A model generated the notes under the pieces. It had not been told where the DNA came from and made no database searches. It worked only from the letters and a program-made list of their open reading frames with translations. Positions 17,789 to 25,866 of a stretch of 46,453 nucleotides of DNA are shown one piece after another; positions within the stretch are counted from its first letter, which is position 1; each line of letters starts with the position of its first letter. The position numbers and the translations under genes are program-made. This DNA comes from CAWUJT01 sp963922715 (GTDB lineage Bacteria > Pseudomonadota > Alphaproteobacteria > Rhodobacterales > Rhodobacteraceae): NCBI GenBank assembly GCA_963922715.1, contig CAWUJT010000008.1, positions 1 to 46,453 on the forward strand, in the 5' to 3' direction.

Positions 17789-18379
17789 TCATACCCGATC
17801 CGCAAGACCACGCAGCATGCACGCTGTGGCCCCCCAGATGTAATAGGGTCCATAGGGTACGGTGTAAAACCGCCGCCACGATCCACGCCATTTGCGTTTC
17901 TCGATGTGATAGTTTTCCGGGCTTAACACATGGGGCAACGGAACGCTAAAAATTTCATCGACTTCCCCTGCCTCCGCCACGGGCTGAAACGGTTCTGAGA
18001 TATGGGCGACAATTGGCACAACAGAAAAGCCTGTCACTGTTTCATGCGGCGGCAATCGGCCAAAAATGTCCACTTTGTCAGAGGCCAGGGCGATTTCTTC
18101 CCAGGCCTCTCTCAAGGCCGCGTGCTCTGGCGATGCGTCCTGCGCATCAATCTTGCCGCCCGGAAAAGCAATTTGGCTTGGGTGATGCTTCAATCCCGAC
18201 GCGCGTTTCGTCAACCAGACCCGTCCGCCTTGATTGAGATCGCTGATGGCGATCAACACAGCAGCAGGCCGCAACTTGCGGCCTGCCGGCAGCGTCAGGC
18301 CAGGGTTCAGGTCATAGTCCGAGCTTCCCTTCGGTTGGGGATTTTGCACAAGACTTTTAAGGTGGCCCAGGGCGATCAC
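17789..18379 (-). CDS. NUDIX hydrolase, coenzyme A pyrophosphatase type
   Basis: A hydrolase expected to split CoA or acyl-CoA into phosphopantetheine and 3',5'-ADP. The CoA-type lead motif LTKRASGLKHHPSQIAFPGG is followed directly by the NUDIX box GGKIDAQDASPEHAALREAWEEIAL, with the catalytic REAWEE. The usual Gly after EE(I/L) is replaced by Ala. I take the GTG at 18379 as the start. It lies 1 bp past the hslO stop and gives 196 aa; the frame stays open into hslO, but that would be a large overlap. Membership of the hslO-NUDIX-cca-lysE run is clear from spacing. Confidence 0.85.
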   Translation of the reverse strand: MIALGHLKSLVQNPQPKGSSDYDLNPGLTLPAGRKLRPAAVLIAISDLNQGGRVWLTKRASGLKHHPSQIAFPGGKIDAQDASPEHAALREAWEEIALASDKVDIFGRLPPHETVTGFSVVPIVAHISEPFQPVAEAGEVDEIFSVPLPHVLSPENYHIEKRKWRGSWRRFYTVPYGPYYIWGATACMLRGLADRV

Positions 18380-18380
18380 T

Positions 18381-19364
18381 TCACACGTCGCTCGCCTCGA
18401 AACCCAAGGTATTTGGATCGAACGTATAATGCGCCCCGCAGAACTGGCAATCGGCTGTGACAATGCCATCATCCGTTGTCATATGTGCAATATCTTTGGC
18501 CGAGTAAATCGACAAAGACGTGCGCACGCGCGCGGCAGAACAGGTGCAGCCAAAGCGAACGGCTTGGCCGTCGAACACGCGCGGTTCTTCTTCGTTAAAA
18601 AGGCGCACGAGCAGATCAGCAGGTGAGACCTCAGGCCCGATCAATTCGTTTTCTTCGACCGTGTCCAGCAGGACGTTGGCTCGGGTCCAATTTTCCTGTG
18701 CCTCTTCATCAAGAATATCCTTGGCTTGCAGCAAACCGTTCTCGCCCGATCCACCGCCTTCAACAAAGGGGGAGGCTTTGGGCATAAGCTGCAGCATCAC
18801 GCCGCCCGCGCGCCATTTGGGGGTTTCACCACTTTCAGTATCGGCACGATAGGTGAGCGCAAAGCGCGTTGGGAGCTGCTCAGACTGCGCAAAATAGGTT
18901 TCAGCACAAGCCGCCAAAGAGCCGCCCGCCAATGGCGTGATCCCTTGATAGGGGGCCGTGCCACTGCCTTGGTCGATCAAAATGGCGAAATAGCCTTTGC
19001 CAACCAACGAAAAGAGCGGCACCCCTGGGATGATCGCTGTTTCATCGTAAGACGCATAGGCGCGGATGCGGGCAGGCTCCCCTTCTGCGGATGGGGCAAA
19101 ATAGTCGCTGGCGATCAACCGCACCGGTCCATCTCCGCGCACCTGCAAAGAGAGTTTCCAACGCAGCTTTATGGTTTGACCAATCAATGCTGTGAGCAAC
19201 GCCACCTCTGCAACCAATGCTTGCACAGCTTTGGGATAGGCGTGTTGCTTCAAGATATCTGTCAGCGCCCCGTCAAGCCGGGCCACCCGGCCCCGGATAT
19301 CGGCGCGGTCAAGCTGGAACGGCAACACCGTGTCGTCCCAGGCGATACGATTGCTCTGGGTCAT
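18381..19364 (-). CDS. hslO: Redox-regulated molecular chaperone Hsp33
   Basis: Hsp33 is a cytoplasmic holdase switched on when oxidants oxidise its zinc-binding cysteines. The zinc centre is complete: C273-x-C275, a 30-residue gap, then C306-x-x-C309, within the family's CXC-X27-32-CXXC spacing. The N-terminal substrate-binding domain includes the conserved stretch SLVGKGYFAILIDQG. The ATG at 19364 gives 327 aa; an upstream in-frame extension has no support. It heads the minus-strand run that continues to 9.5 kb, and it is divergent from a small NUDIX gene 66 bp away. Confidence 0.93.
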   Translation of the reverse strand: MTQSNRIAWDDTVLPFQLDRADIRGRVARLDGALTDILKQHAYPKAVQALVAEVALLTALIGQTIKLRWKLSLQVRGDGPVRLIASDYFAPSAEGEPARIRAYASYDETAIIPGVPLFSLVGKGYFAILIDQGSGTAPYQGITPLAGGSLAACAETYFAQSEQLPTRFALTYRADTESGETPKWRAGGVMLQLMPKASPFVEGGGSGENGLLQAKDILDEEAQENWTRANVLLDTVEENELIGPEVSPADLLVRLFNEEEPRVFDGQAVRFGCTCSAARVRTSLSIYSAKDIAHMTTDDGIVTADCQFCGAHYTFDPNTLGFEASDV

Positions 19365-19430
19365 GGCTTTTCTTCTTTCTGGAATGACATATTGATAGGA
19401 TATAGGTACATTGCTACAAGGTTCCAAGCC
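19365..19430. promoter_or_regulatory. Divergent promoter region between hslO and the small NUDIX gene
   Basis: This 66-bp gap must carry promoters for both strands. On the plus strand, TTGATA (19392-19397) is followed by 17 bp and TACAAG (19415-19420), giving a near-leaderless NUDIX transcript. On the minus strand, TTGTAG, 16 bp and TATCAA overlap the same bases, so polymerases for the two directions would compete. The matches are moderate only. Confidence 0.3.
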
Positions 19431-19874
19431 ATGATCCCACGTTACGGACGCCCCCCAAGATCTGACATCCGCTACACGCCTCGGCCCGGCGCATATTGTG
19501 TCTTATTACAAAGCAACAAAATCATGCTGACTTATCAGGCGGAACCTTGGCCTGAGTTCCAGTTGCCAGGGGGTGGCCTTGACCCGGGCGAAAGCCCCGT
19601 TCAGGCTTTGCATAGAGAGGTCTACGAAGAAACAGGCCACCGCATCACTGGCCCGCGTTGGTTGGGCAGCTATCGGCGGTTTACCTATATGCCGGAGTAT
19701 GACCTTTACGCAGAAAAGATCTGTCACATATTTGTGGCGAGATCCGCTTTACGCTTGGGTGAGCCGCCCGAGCCAGGTCATAGCGTGCATGTCTTTCGGC
19801 GTGAAATAGGGCTGGACTTGCTTGCGAATTCTGGAGATCGCATTTTCGCGGAACGTGCTCTGTCTCGGCCTTAA
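19431..19874 (+). CDS. NUDIX hydrolase (147 aa)
   Basis: A small NUDIX-fold hydrolase with the complete box GGGLDPGESPVQALHREVYEETGHRI at about residues 45-70, with REVYEE as the metal-binding core. Such proteins hydrolyse nucleoside diphosphates linked to another moiety; the exact substrate is not readable. The ATG at 19431 was chosen because it places the box at the usual distance and avoids overlap with hslO. The frame itself is open far upstream. It ends 11 bp before the regA stop codon, convergently. A 10-bp direct repeat covers both stop codons. Confidence 0.8.
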   Translation: MIPRYGRPPRSDIRYTPRPGAYCVLLQSNKIMLTYQAEPWPEFQLPGGGLDPGESPVQALHREVYEETGHRITGPRWLGSYRRFTYMPEYDLYAEKICHIFVARSALRLGEPPEPGHSVHVFRREIGLDLLANSGDRIFAERALSRP

Positions 19875-19887
19875 ATTGCCTTAAATT
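19868..19887. repeat. 10-bp tandem duplication at convergent stop codons
   Basis: GCCTTAAATT occurs twice in direct succession (19868-19877 and 19878-19887). The first copy holds the stop codon of the NUDIX gene, and the second runs into the stop codon of regA on the other strand. It looks like a slippage duplication in the only bases separating the two genes. Confidence 0.6.
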
Positions 19888-20440
19888 ATTGTGGGCTTCG
19901 CTTTGCGAGAATTCTTTGCAAGGTCCGACGGTGCATGTTTAGCTTTCGTGCAGTCTCAGAGACATTGCGATCACACAACTCATAGATGCGTTGAATATGT
20001 TCCCAACGCACCCGGTCCGCACTCATCGGGTTTTCTGGTGGCGCGGGCTTATCACTATCACACGTCAAAAGCGCATTGGTGATGTCGTTGGCGTCGGCGG
20101 GTTTTGCAAGATAATCTGTTGCCCCAATTTTCACCGCAGCCACAGCCGTTGCAATCGCGCCATATCCTGTCAAAACCACGATCCGGCTTTCAGGCCGCGT
20201 GTCGCGCAAGGCCGCAACCACGTCTAACCCGTTGCCATCTTCCAGCCGCAAGTCGATGACGGCATAGGCTGTCGGTCGCGTGGTTGCGATAGATTTACCA
20301 GCGGCAACTGAGTTTGCGGTTTCAACCTCAAACCCGCGTTTAACCATCGCCCGCTCTAGACGACGTAAGAATGGTTCATCATCATCGACAAGCAGAAGAG
20401 TTTTATCAGGCCCGATGTCACTGAGGTGTTGCGAAGTCAT
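19886..20440 (-). CDS. regA: Redox response regulator RegA/PrrA/ActR
   Basis: This is the response regulator of the RegB-RegA redox system, a global activator/repressor of genes for photosynthesis, respiration, and carbon and nitrogen fixation in alphaproteobacteria. The receiver domain has LLLVDDDEPF with the acidic pocket, the phosphoacceptor D63 in VIDLRLEDGNG, and a conserved Thr and Lys (VVLTGYG, YLAKPAD). The C-terminal Fis-type helix-turn-helix reads NVSETARKLNMHRRTLQRIL. Starting at the ATG at 20440 gives 184 aa and puts the aspartate at 63, as in the family; an in-frame TTG at 20458 is less likely. It is divergent from regB, with 120 bp between. Confidence 0.94.
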   Translation of the reverse strand: MTSQHLSDIGPDKTLLLVDDDEPFLRRLERAMVKRGFEVETANSVAAGKSIATTRPTAYAVIDLRLEDGNGLDVVAALRDTRPESRIVVLTGYGAIATAVAAVKIGATDYLAKPADANDITNALLTCDSDKPAPPENPMSADRVRWEHIQRIYELCDRNVSETARKLNMHRRTLQRILAKRSPQ

Positions 20441-20470
20441 GACATTTGTCTCATCCAAATTTGAATCTCA

Positions 20471-20498
20471 TAATTAGGAGCAAAGTTCTGAAGGTCAA
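20471..20498 (-). promoter_or_regulatory. Probable regA promoter
   Basis: On the minus strand, TTGACC (20493-20498), 16 bp, TAATTA (20471-20476) resembles a housekeeping promoter. Transcription would start near 20464, giving a leader of about 24 nt before the ATG at 20440. This also argues against the TTG at 20458 as the start codon. Confidence 0.42.
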
Positions 20499-20560
20499 AT
20501 GATAATCGTGAGTGCTGTCACAGGGTTGAATTTACCGCAAACTCAGTCTTCCATAAGGCC

Positions 20561-21961
20561 ATGAGTGATTTTTTCCCTTTTGAAACAGAACCACCCCTAG
20601 ACAATCGCATGCGGGTTCGCACCCTCATCAATCTGCGTTGGGTTGCGATTGGCGGCCAGACACTCACCCTTATTTTAGCAACGTCGATCCTTAATTTAGA
20701 AATTGAGCTGGTGTTGTGCTTTTTGGTCGTAGGTGCCTCTGTGCTTGCGAATGTCCTGGAACTGTGGCTTTATCCGGTGAACAAGCGGCTCAGCAACCGT
20801 GCTGCAGCCCTCACACTTTTCTTCGACATCGCGCAATTAAGCTTATTGCTGTTTCTTACAGGTGGACTTCACAATCCGTTTGCGCTGCTGATCATTGTAC
20901 CGGTGACGGTTTCAGCCACCGCCCTTTCTTTACGGGCGACACTTTCCTTGGGCGCGGTTGCGTTTTGCGCTGTATCGCTGCTGGCTGTTTATCATATCCC
21001 GCTCCGAACGCAGGAGGGGGGCATACTCGCTCTGCCGGATATTTTCTTGCAAGGTCTTTGGGTTGCAATTGTGATTGGGGTGATGTTCATGGCAATCTAT
21101 GCGTATCGCCTGACACAAGAGCGTAACGCCATGTCAGAGGCGCTTTTTGCAACGCAAGTTGCCTTGGCGCGGGAACAAAAGCTCACGGATATTGGTGGTG
21201 TAGTCGCTGCCTACGCCCATGAGATGGGCACTCCGCTTGCAACCATCACGTTAATTGCCTCTGAACTGGCGGATGACTTGAAAGGGACAAACGACAAAAC
21301 GTTACAAGAGGATGTTCTTTTGCTACGCGCGCAGGCGTATCGCTGCCGTGACATCCTAAATTCAATGGGCCGTGCCAGCAAAGAAGATCAGTTTTCGCGC
21401 CGCACACCCCTAAGCGCGATTTTGAGAGAAGCCGCTGAACCGCATGAGAAGCGGGGTATATCTATTGAATATAAACTCACCCCGCTTGATCGAATTACTG
21501 CCCAGCAACCCGAGATTTGGCGCAAGCCAGAGGTGATACATGGTCTGCGCAATCTGGTGCAAAATGCTGTTGATTTTGCACAAAATACTGTCTGGATTGA
21601 TGCGTTCTGGTCGGAGGAGATTATTCAGATCCGCATAAGTGACGATGGCAACGGGTTTCCCACTGATTTAATCCCCCGCATCGGGGATCCATTCTTAAAA
21701 TCTCGAACACAGGTCAAGAAATCGTATGCGGATAGAGAAAATTACAACGGTTTAGGCTTGGGTCTCTTTATAGCTATTACTTTGTTAAAGCGCACCAAGG
21801 CGAACGTGACTTTTGCAAATGGCGTCGACCATTCTAAAAACAAGAGCTGGGGAGGGGTACGCAGCGGAGCGGTTGTGGATGTAGAATGGAACCGCAGCAG
21901 CATTGAGGCACATGCAAATCAAACTCCACCAGACACGGAAAATGTCGCTCCCACAGCTTGA
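20561..21961 (+). CDS. regB: Redox sensor histidine kinase RegB/PrrB/ActS
   Basis: A membrane histidine kinase that senses quinone and cysteine redox state and phosphorylates RegA. Six hydrophobic segments lie in residues 25-182. The ubiquinone-site heptapeptide GGLHNPF is at 101-107. The phosphoacceptor is H220 in AAYAHEMGTPLATI, and the redox-active cysteine of the dimerisation domain is C262 in AYRCRDIL. The ATPase domain shows LRNLVQNAVDFA, DDGNGFP and GLGLGLFIA. At 466 aa it is full length. It is divergent from regA. In Rhodobacter a senC-type copper protein gene lies with regA; none is present here. Confidence 0.94.
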   Translation: MSDFFPFETEPPLDNRMRVRTLINLRWVAIGGQTLTLILATSILNLEIELVLCFLVVGASVLANVLELWLYPVNKRLSNRAAALTLFFDIAQLSLLLFLTGGLHNPFALLIIVPVTVSATALSLRATLSLGAVAFCAVSLLAVYHIPLRTQEGGILALPDIFLQGLWVAIVIGVMFMAIYAYRLTQERNAMSEALFATQVALAREQKLTDIGGVVAAYAHEMGTPLATITLIASELADDLKGTNDKTLQEDVLLLRAQAYRCRDILNSMGRASKEDQFSRRTPLSAILREAAEPHEKRGISIEYKLTPLDRITAQQPEIWRKPEVIHGLRNLVQNAVDFAQNTVWIDAFWSEEIIQIRISDDGNGFPTDLIPRIGDPFLKSRTQVKKSYADRENYNGLGLGLFIAITLLKRTKANVTFANGVDHSKNKSWGGVRSGAVVDVEWNRSSIEAHANQTPPDTENVAPTA

Positions 21962-21980
21962 GACTATATCGGAAACGGCG

Positions 21981-21995
21981 TTAAAATTTTTTTAA
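21981..21995. promoter_or_regulatory. Perfect CtrA-type box TTAA-N7-TTAA upstream of the PAS gene
   Basis: TTAA at 21981-21984 and TTAA at 21992-21995 are separated by exactly 7 bp, which is the full CtrA consensus of alphaproteobacteria. The box lies 46 bp upstream of the TTG start of the PAS-domain gene, in the 79-bp gap after regB. The surrounding bases are T-rich, so chance occurrence is possible. Confidence 0.45.
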
Positions 21996-22040
21996 ACATA
22001 TTTGGGGATGAAAAGCTGAAGAGGTAATTTCGGTGAAACT

Positions 22041-23636
22041 TTGACCCTGACCACATTCACGTTTGTCAGCCTTTCAAGCGCCGCATGTACGGCATTGATC
22101 ATCTTTTTAAGTCTTTTGATACGAAAACGGCAGTCAACACCTCAAAAGACCCCACCGCAGGACATTTTGTCTGAACCCCGGGTTTTTGTTTTTCGTAACG
22201 GATACCTTCAAAGCCATAATGGCGGCGCGGGTTATCTTCTTCCTCTGCCCGTTGATCATCTGAATGCCTGGGACAACCTCTATAAATCGTTGACGGCTTT
22301 GGTGAAGGGGGCCGGGCCTGCTTTGGATCGATTGAAATCCGATGGTGTTGGGTTCTGTATTCATGGCCAATTTGAAGGGGAAACATTTACGCTGATTGGG
22401 ATACAAGACGCCGATGCCGTGACGGTGACACTGTCCGCTGCCGATCCACAGCATCCAACCACACGCGTTGATACAAATGCTCTCATCAGTTTGCAAAAGG
22501 AAGTCGAAAAACTCCGCTTTGTATCGGAAAATAATCCGATCATGATTTGGACAATCGATCAAAACGCCCGCATTACTTGGGCAAACGGCGTCTATCGCGA
22601 ACGAGTGCGCCACTTTCTTGGCGAAGAAGCTACAAGAAGCTGGCCAATACCAGCGATATTTCCTGATGAACATTCCTTTGCCATAGGTCGGCGACGTCGA
22701 AGACTGACGGAAGGTTTGGCCCCTGACGATGTCAATCAATGGTATGAAGTCACTGTTACAGAAATGTTTGATACACAGAAATGTGTATTCGCAATCCCAT
22801 TGGATAAGGTGATTAAGGCCGAAGCTGCGCTGCGTGATTTCATACAATCCTTGACGAAAACTTTTGCGAGTCTGAGCACTGGGTTGGCCATTTTTGATCG
22901 CACCCAGAAACTTATTCTCTTCAATCCCGCTCTGATCGACATCACTGGTCTTGATGCCGTACTTTTGGCGCAAAGGCCTAGTCTTGCAGTCTTTTTCGAC
23001 CACATATGCAATCTTGAGAATTTTCATGAACCGGAAGCCTATCGGTCATGGCGTCAAAAACTGACGAACGTATCACAGGAAGACACACCACCGCCTTACG
23101 ATGACGTTTGGCCGTCTATGGACGGGCAAAGCTTGCGCATAAAGGTGCGTCCACAAACCGATAAATCTATTGCCCTGATGATAGAGGACGTCAGCCCTCA
23201 GATTGAACGAGAACGTTACTATCAAAATGAAAAAAAGCTCTTTCAGTCGATGTGGGATCTGCAAGATGAAGCGGCGGTTTTGGTTTCAGACAATGGGACA
23301 CTGCTTGGCATGAATGCGGCCTACGTCCGAGAATGGACAGATCATAACAGCGCACCCAAATTAGGAAGCTCGATAAAAGAATTGGTGACAATCTGGGAAA
23401 ACCTTTGCCGCCCTACGTCGTTTTGGCAGGAGATCACGGCATATTTTGACCAAGGCATAAGACAGGATACAGTCACCGCAGAGCTGCTTCGCATAAGTGA
23501 TCGTAAGATATATATCCGCGTTATAACGCTCCAAGACGGAATGATTTATATCGGCTTTCAAAATGACACTCAAAACGCGGTGCCAACAGTTGGTTTGCGA
23601 AACGAAGCGATCCAAACCCTCACCACGCTGTCCTAA
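22041..23636 (+). CDS. PAS-domain protein without kinase domain, possibly DivL-like
   Basis: A 531-aa protein with one N-terminal membrane helix (about residues 5-28) and three PAS-like repeats starting near residues 157 (NNPIMIWTIDQNARITWAN), 276 (LSTGLAIFDRTQKLILFNPAL) and 405 (EAAVLVSDNGTLLGMNAAY). It ends without any histidine-kinase dimerisation or ATPase domain; there is no H-box, N-box or G-box. The start is a TTG preceded by GGTGA, and a CtrA-type box is upstream. From memory, the gene next to tsaE in several alphaproteobacteria is divL, the CtrA-pathway pseudokinase. A DivL-like role for this truncated form is inference. It does not look broken: the frame is intact and tsaE follows 54 bp later. 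Confidence 0.8.
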   Translation: MTLTTFTFVSLSSAACTALIIFLSLLIRKRQSTPQKTPPQDILSEPRVFVFRNGYLQSHNGGAGYLLPLPVDHLNAWDNLYKSLTALVKGAGPALDRLKSDGVGFCIHGQFEGETFTLIGIQDADAVTVTLSAADPQHPTTRVDTNALISLQKEVEKLRFVSENNPIMIWTIDQNARITWANGVYRERVRHFLGEEATRSWPIPAIFPDEHSFAIGRRRRRLTEGLAPDDVNQWYEVTVTEMFDTQKCVFAIPLDKVIKAEAALRDFIQSLTKTFASLSTGLAIFDRTQKLILFNPALIDITGLDAVLLAQRPSLAVFFDHICNLENFHEPEAYRSWRQKLTNVSQEDTPPPYDDVWPSMDGQSLRIKVRPQTDKSIALMIEDVSPQIERERYYQNEKKLFQSMWDLQDEAAVLVSDNGTLLGMNAAYVREWTDHNSAPKLGSSIKELVTIWENLCRPTSFWQEITAYFDQGIRQDTVTAELLRISDRKIYIRVITLQDGMIYIGFQNDTQNAVPTVGLRNEAIQTLTTLS

Positions 23637-23690
23637 TCGAATTGAGACAAAGACTTGTCGCTTGCGACGGCAGAGGCTAAGCCGCTCTGT

Positions 23691-24176
23691 ATGGAGATCG
23701 TTGCGCCTTCAATTTCCCTGCCTTCACCGGACGCAACAACAGACTTTGCTGTAAAACTGGGAAGGCAGCTCAAACCGGGGGATGTTTTGGGGCTTTCAGG
23801 TCCGCTTGGCGCCGGTAAATCCCATTTCACCCGTGCTATTATACAGGACTGGCAAAGGCGATCTGGACACGCCGTTGAAGATGTGCCGTCCCCGACGTTT
23901 ACACTTGTGCAAACTTACCGAGCGGGCGGGACAGAGATTTGGCACTGTGATTTATATCGCTTGAGCGCCCCAAGCGAGGTTTGGGAGTTGGGTCTTGATG
24001 TTGCAATTGAAACCGCCATTTGTTTAATCGAATGGCCCGAACGTCTTGGCACGGATTGGCCTTGGCCGTTTGCCCTGTCTTTGTCATTTTCACATGGCGA
24101 AGATCACAATGAGCGTCATCTTAGGGTTTCCGGCAATCAAAACTGGCGTACACGCCTGTCTGGGATGCTCACATGA
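23691..24176 (+). CDS. tsaE: tRNA threonylcarbamoyladenosine biosynthesis ATPase TsaE
   Basis: TsaE is the ATPase partner of TsaB-TsaD in making the t6A modification at position 37 of ANN-decoding tRNAs. The P-loop GPLGAGKSHFTRAII is at about residues 36-50. The PSPTFTLVQTY block and the HCDLYRL segment that follow are typical of the family. The chosen ATG at 23691 gives 161 aa and the usual start just ahead of LPSPDATTDF. The frame is also open from a TTG at 23655. Its last four bases overlap the start of the next gene (ATGA), so it is translationally coupled to the amgK-murU pair. Confidence 0.9.
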   Translation: MEIVAPSISLPSPDATTDFAVKLGRQLKPGDVLGLSGPLGAGKSHFTRAIIQDWQRRSGHAVEDVPSPTFTLVQTYRAGGTEIWHCDLYRLSAPSEVWELGLDVAIETAICLIEWPERLGTDWPWPFALSLSFSHGEDHNERHLRVSGNQNWRTRLSGMLT

Positions 24177-25180
24177 CACAACAACGCCTGTCAGAAATTA
24201 CAGCGTTTCTACGCACCACCGCTTGGTCTGATGCTCATCTCAAACCCCTTGCGGGGGACGCCTCTTTTCGCCGCTACCACAGACTGACTGGTGGGCCTAA
24301 AGCTGCTGTCTTAATGGACGCCCCGGTCGAGACAAACGAACCCGTGACGGCTTTTCTGAAAATTGACGCCCATCTTCGTGCCCAGGGACTGTCCGCGCCA
24401 GAAATCTTCGCGACAGATGAGGCGCGCGGGCTGGTCCTGTTAGAAGACCTTGGCGATCATCTCTTTGCAGATGTCATCATGGCACAGCCAGCTCTGGAAC
24501 AGGAACTGTATCACAACGCTGCCGAGGTTTTATGCCACCTCCACAGCCAACCTGCGCCTCCAAACCTTGCGGCTTATACCCCGCATCTGATGGGGGAAAT
24601 GTCCGCCTTGGCTTGTCAGTGGTACAGCCCACACGTAAAAGATTTAACCGACACCCTTTCGGGTCAAGTGCAGGCTTTGGCCGAGATTTTGGCCAGCACG
24701 ACCGCGTATCGCTTCACGCAACGCGATTATCATGCGCAAAACCTGCTTTGGCTGCCCAACAGATCAAGCTTAGGGCGTGTCGGATTGCTCGATTTCCAGG
24801 ACGCGATGATGGCCCCTGCGGCTTATGATCTTGTCTCGCTGTTGTCGGATGCGCGACGCGATGTGAGCCCGTCAACGATTGCAAAGACCCGCGCCCATTA
24901 CATCGCATTGGCCAAAGAGGATGCGGAAACCTTCCAATTCGCTTATGATGTTTGTGGTGCGCAAAGATCGCTGCGCCTGCTAGGGCTCTTTCCGCGTCTG
25001 TGGCTGCGCGATGGGAAACCTGGCTATCTGCCGTTGCTGCCACGTGTTTGGCGCGATCTGCAAAAGCATCTTGCCCATCCTGAGCTAAAAGATTTGCGTG
25101 AATTTATCACGGCACATCTGCCCGAACCCACGCCTGAAGTTCTCCACCGCATACACGCAAGAAAGAGTGTAACCGCATGA
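24173..25180 (+). CDS. amgK: Anomeric N-acetylmuramate/N-acetylglucosamine kinase (AmgK-type)
   Basis: An aminoglycoside-phosphotransferase-fold kinase (335 aa). The catalytic loop is RDYHAQNLLWL near residue 183 and the metal-binding block is LLDFQDAMMAPAAYDLVSLL near 205. The adjacent nucleotidyltransferase identifies it as AmgK of the MurNAc salvage route, which phosphorylates cell-wall amino sugars at the anomeric carbon so that they re-enter UDP-MurNAc without de novo synthesis. It overlaps tsaE and murU by ATGA at both ends. Automatic annotation would often call it 'phosphotransferase'. The salvage function is inferred from fold and neighbour. Confidence 0.85.
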   Translation: MTQQRLSEITAFLRTTAWSDAHLKPLAGDASFRRYHRLTGGPKAAVLMDAPVETNEPVTAFLKIDAHLRAQGLSAPEIFATDEARGLVLLEDLGDHLFADVIMAQPALEQELYHNAAEVLCHLHSQPAPPNLAAYTPHLMGEMSALACQWYSPHVKDLTDTLSGQVQALAEILASTTAYRFTQRDYHAQNLLWLPNRSSLGRVGLLDFQDAMMAPAAYDLVSLLSDARRDVSPSTIAKTRAHYIALAKEDAETFQFAYDVCGAQRSLRLLGLFPRLWLRDGKPGYLPLLPRVWRDLQKHLAHPELKDLREFITAHLPEPTPEVLHRIHARKSVTA

Positions 25181-25866
25181 ATGTGATGATCTTTGCCGCA
25201 GGCTTCGGCACACGCATGCAACCGCTCACACACCGATTGCCCAAGGCCTTGGTGCAAGTGGCTGGACGTCCCCTGATTGATCACGCGCTTGCGCAAGCGC
25301 GCGCCGTCAAACCGGATCGGATTGTCGTGAATGGTCACCACCATGTGGACCAACTCAAAACATATCTGGCGCAAGACCCCGATGTGATCTTTTGTGAAGA
25401 GCCGAAATATCCGCTTGAAACCGGGGGTGGGCTGCGCGCAGCGCTGCCGCATCTTGGCCCAGAGCCCGTGATGACGTTCAACAGCGACGCTGTTTGGCAA
25501 GGCCCAAAAGCGGCAGACATGCTGACGGCGGCCTGGAATCCGATGAAAATGGATGTCCTGCTCTTGCTGGTTCATCCAGAGCGGGTGAGTGGTGCGCCAG
25601 GTGGCTGGCGTTTGCGGAAGGACGCAGAGGGACGTCTAAGCTATGATGCCACTGATGGGTTTGCCTATACAGGTGCGGCCATCTATCAAACAGGCAGTCT
25701 TTTGTCGATTGAAGATGACGTGTTTTCTCTGCGCAAATTGTGGGAGCAGAAGATGGCTGTGGGGCGCGTCTTTGGAACCGTTTACCCTGGCCATTGGGCC
25801 GATGTGGGCACAGTCGAAGGCATTGCCCTTGCCGAGGCCATGCTCGAGCAGCATAAAACCTTATGA
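25177..25866 (+). CDS. murU: N-acetylmuramate alpha-1-phosphate uridylyltransferase (MurU-type)
   Basis: A sugar-1-phosphate nucleotidyltransferase (229 aa) expected to turn MurNAc-1-P plus UTP into UDP-MurNAc. The N-terminal signature FAAGFGTRMQPLTHRLPKALVQVAGRPLIDHAL binds the nucleotide; the catalytic Lys is in PKAL. Downstream blocks include NGHHHVDQL, the sugar-binding EEPKYPLETGGGL and FNSDAVW with a metal-binding Asp. It lacks the long C-terminal acetyltransferase domain of GlmU, so it is the short MurU class. It overlaps amgK upstream and addB downstream by ATGA. The pair provides a peptidoglycan-recycling shortcut that bypasses MurA, the fosfomycin target in other bacteria. Confidence 0.86.
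   Translation: MNVMIFAAGFGTRMQPLTHRLPKALVQVAGRPLIDHALAQARAVKPDRIVVNGHHHVDQLKTYLAQDPDVIFCEEPKYPLETGGGLRAALPHLGPEPVMTFNSDAVWQGPKAADMLTAAWNPMKMDVLLLLVHPERVSGAPGGWRLRKDAEGRLSYDATDGFAYTGAAIYQTGSLLSIEDDVFSLRKLWEQKMAVGRVFGTVYPGHWADVGTVEGIALAEAMLEQHKTL

Noticed and set aside
22134..23027. Minus-strand frame of 297 codons opposite the PAS gene
   Set aside because: It is antisense to a gene with clear PAS repeats and has no ribosome site or recognisable domain.
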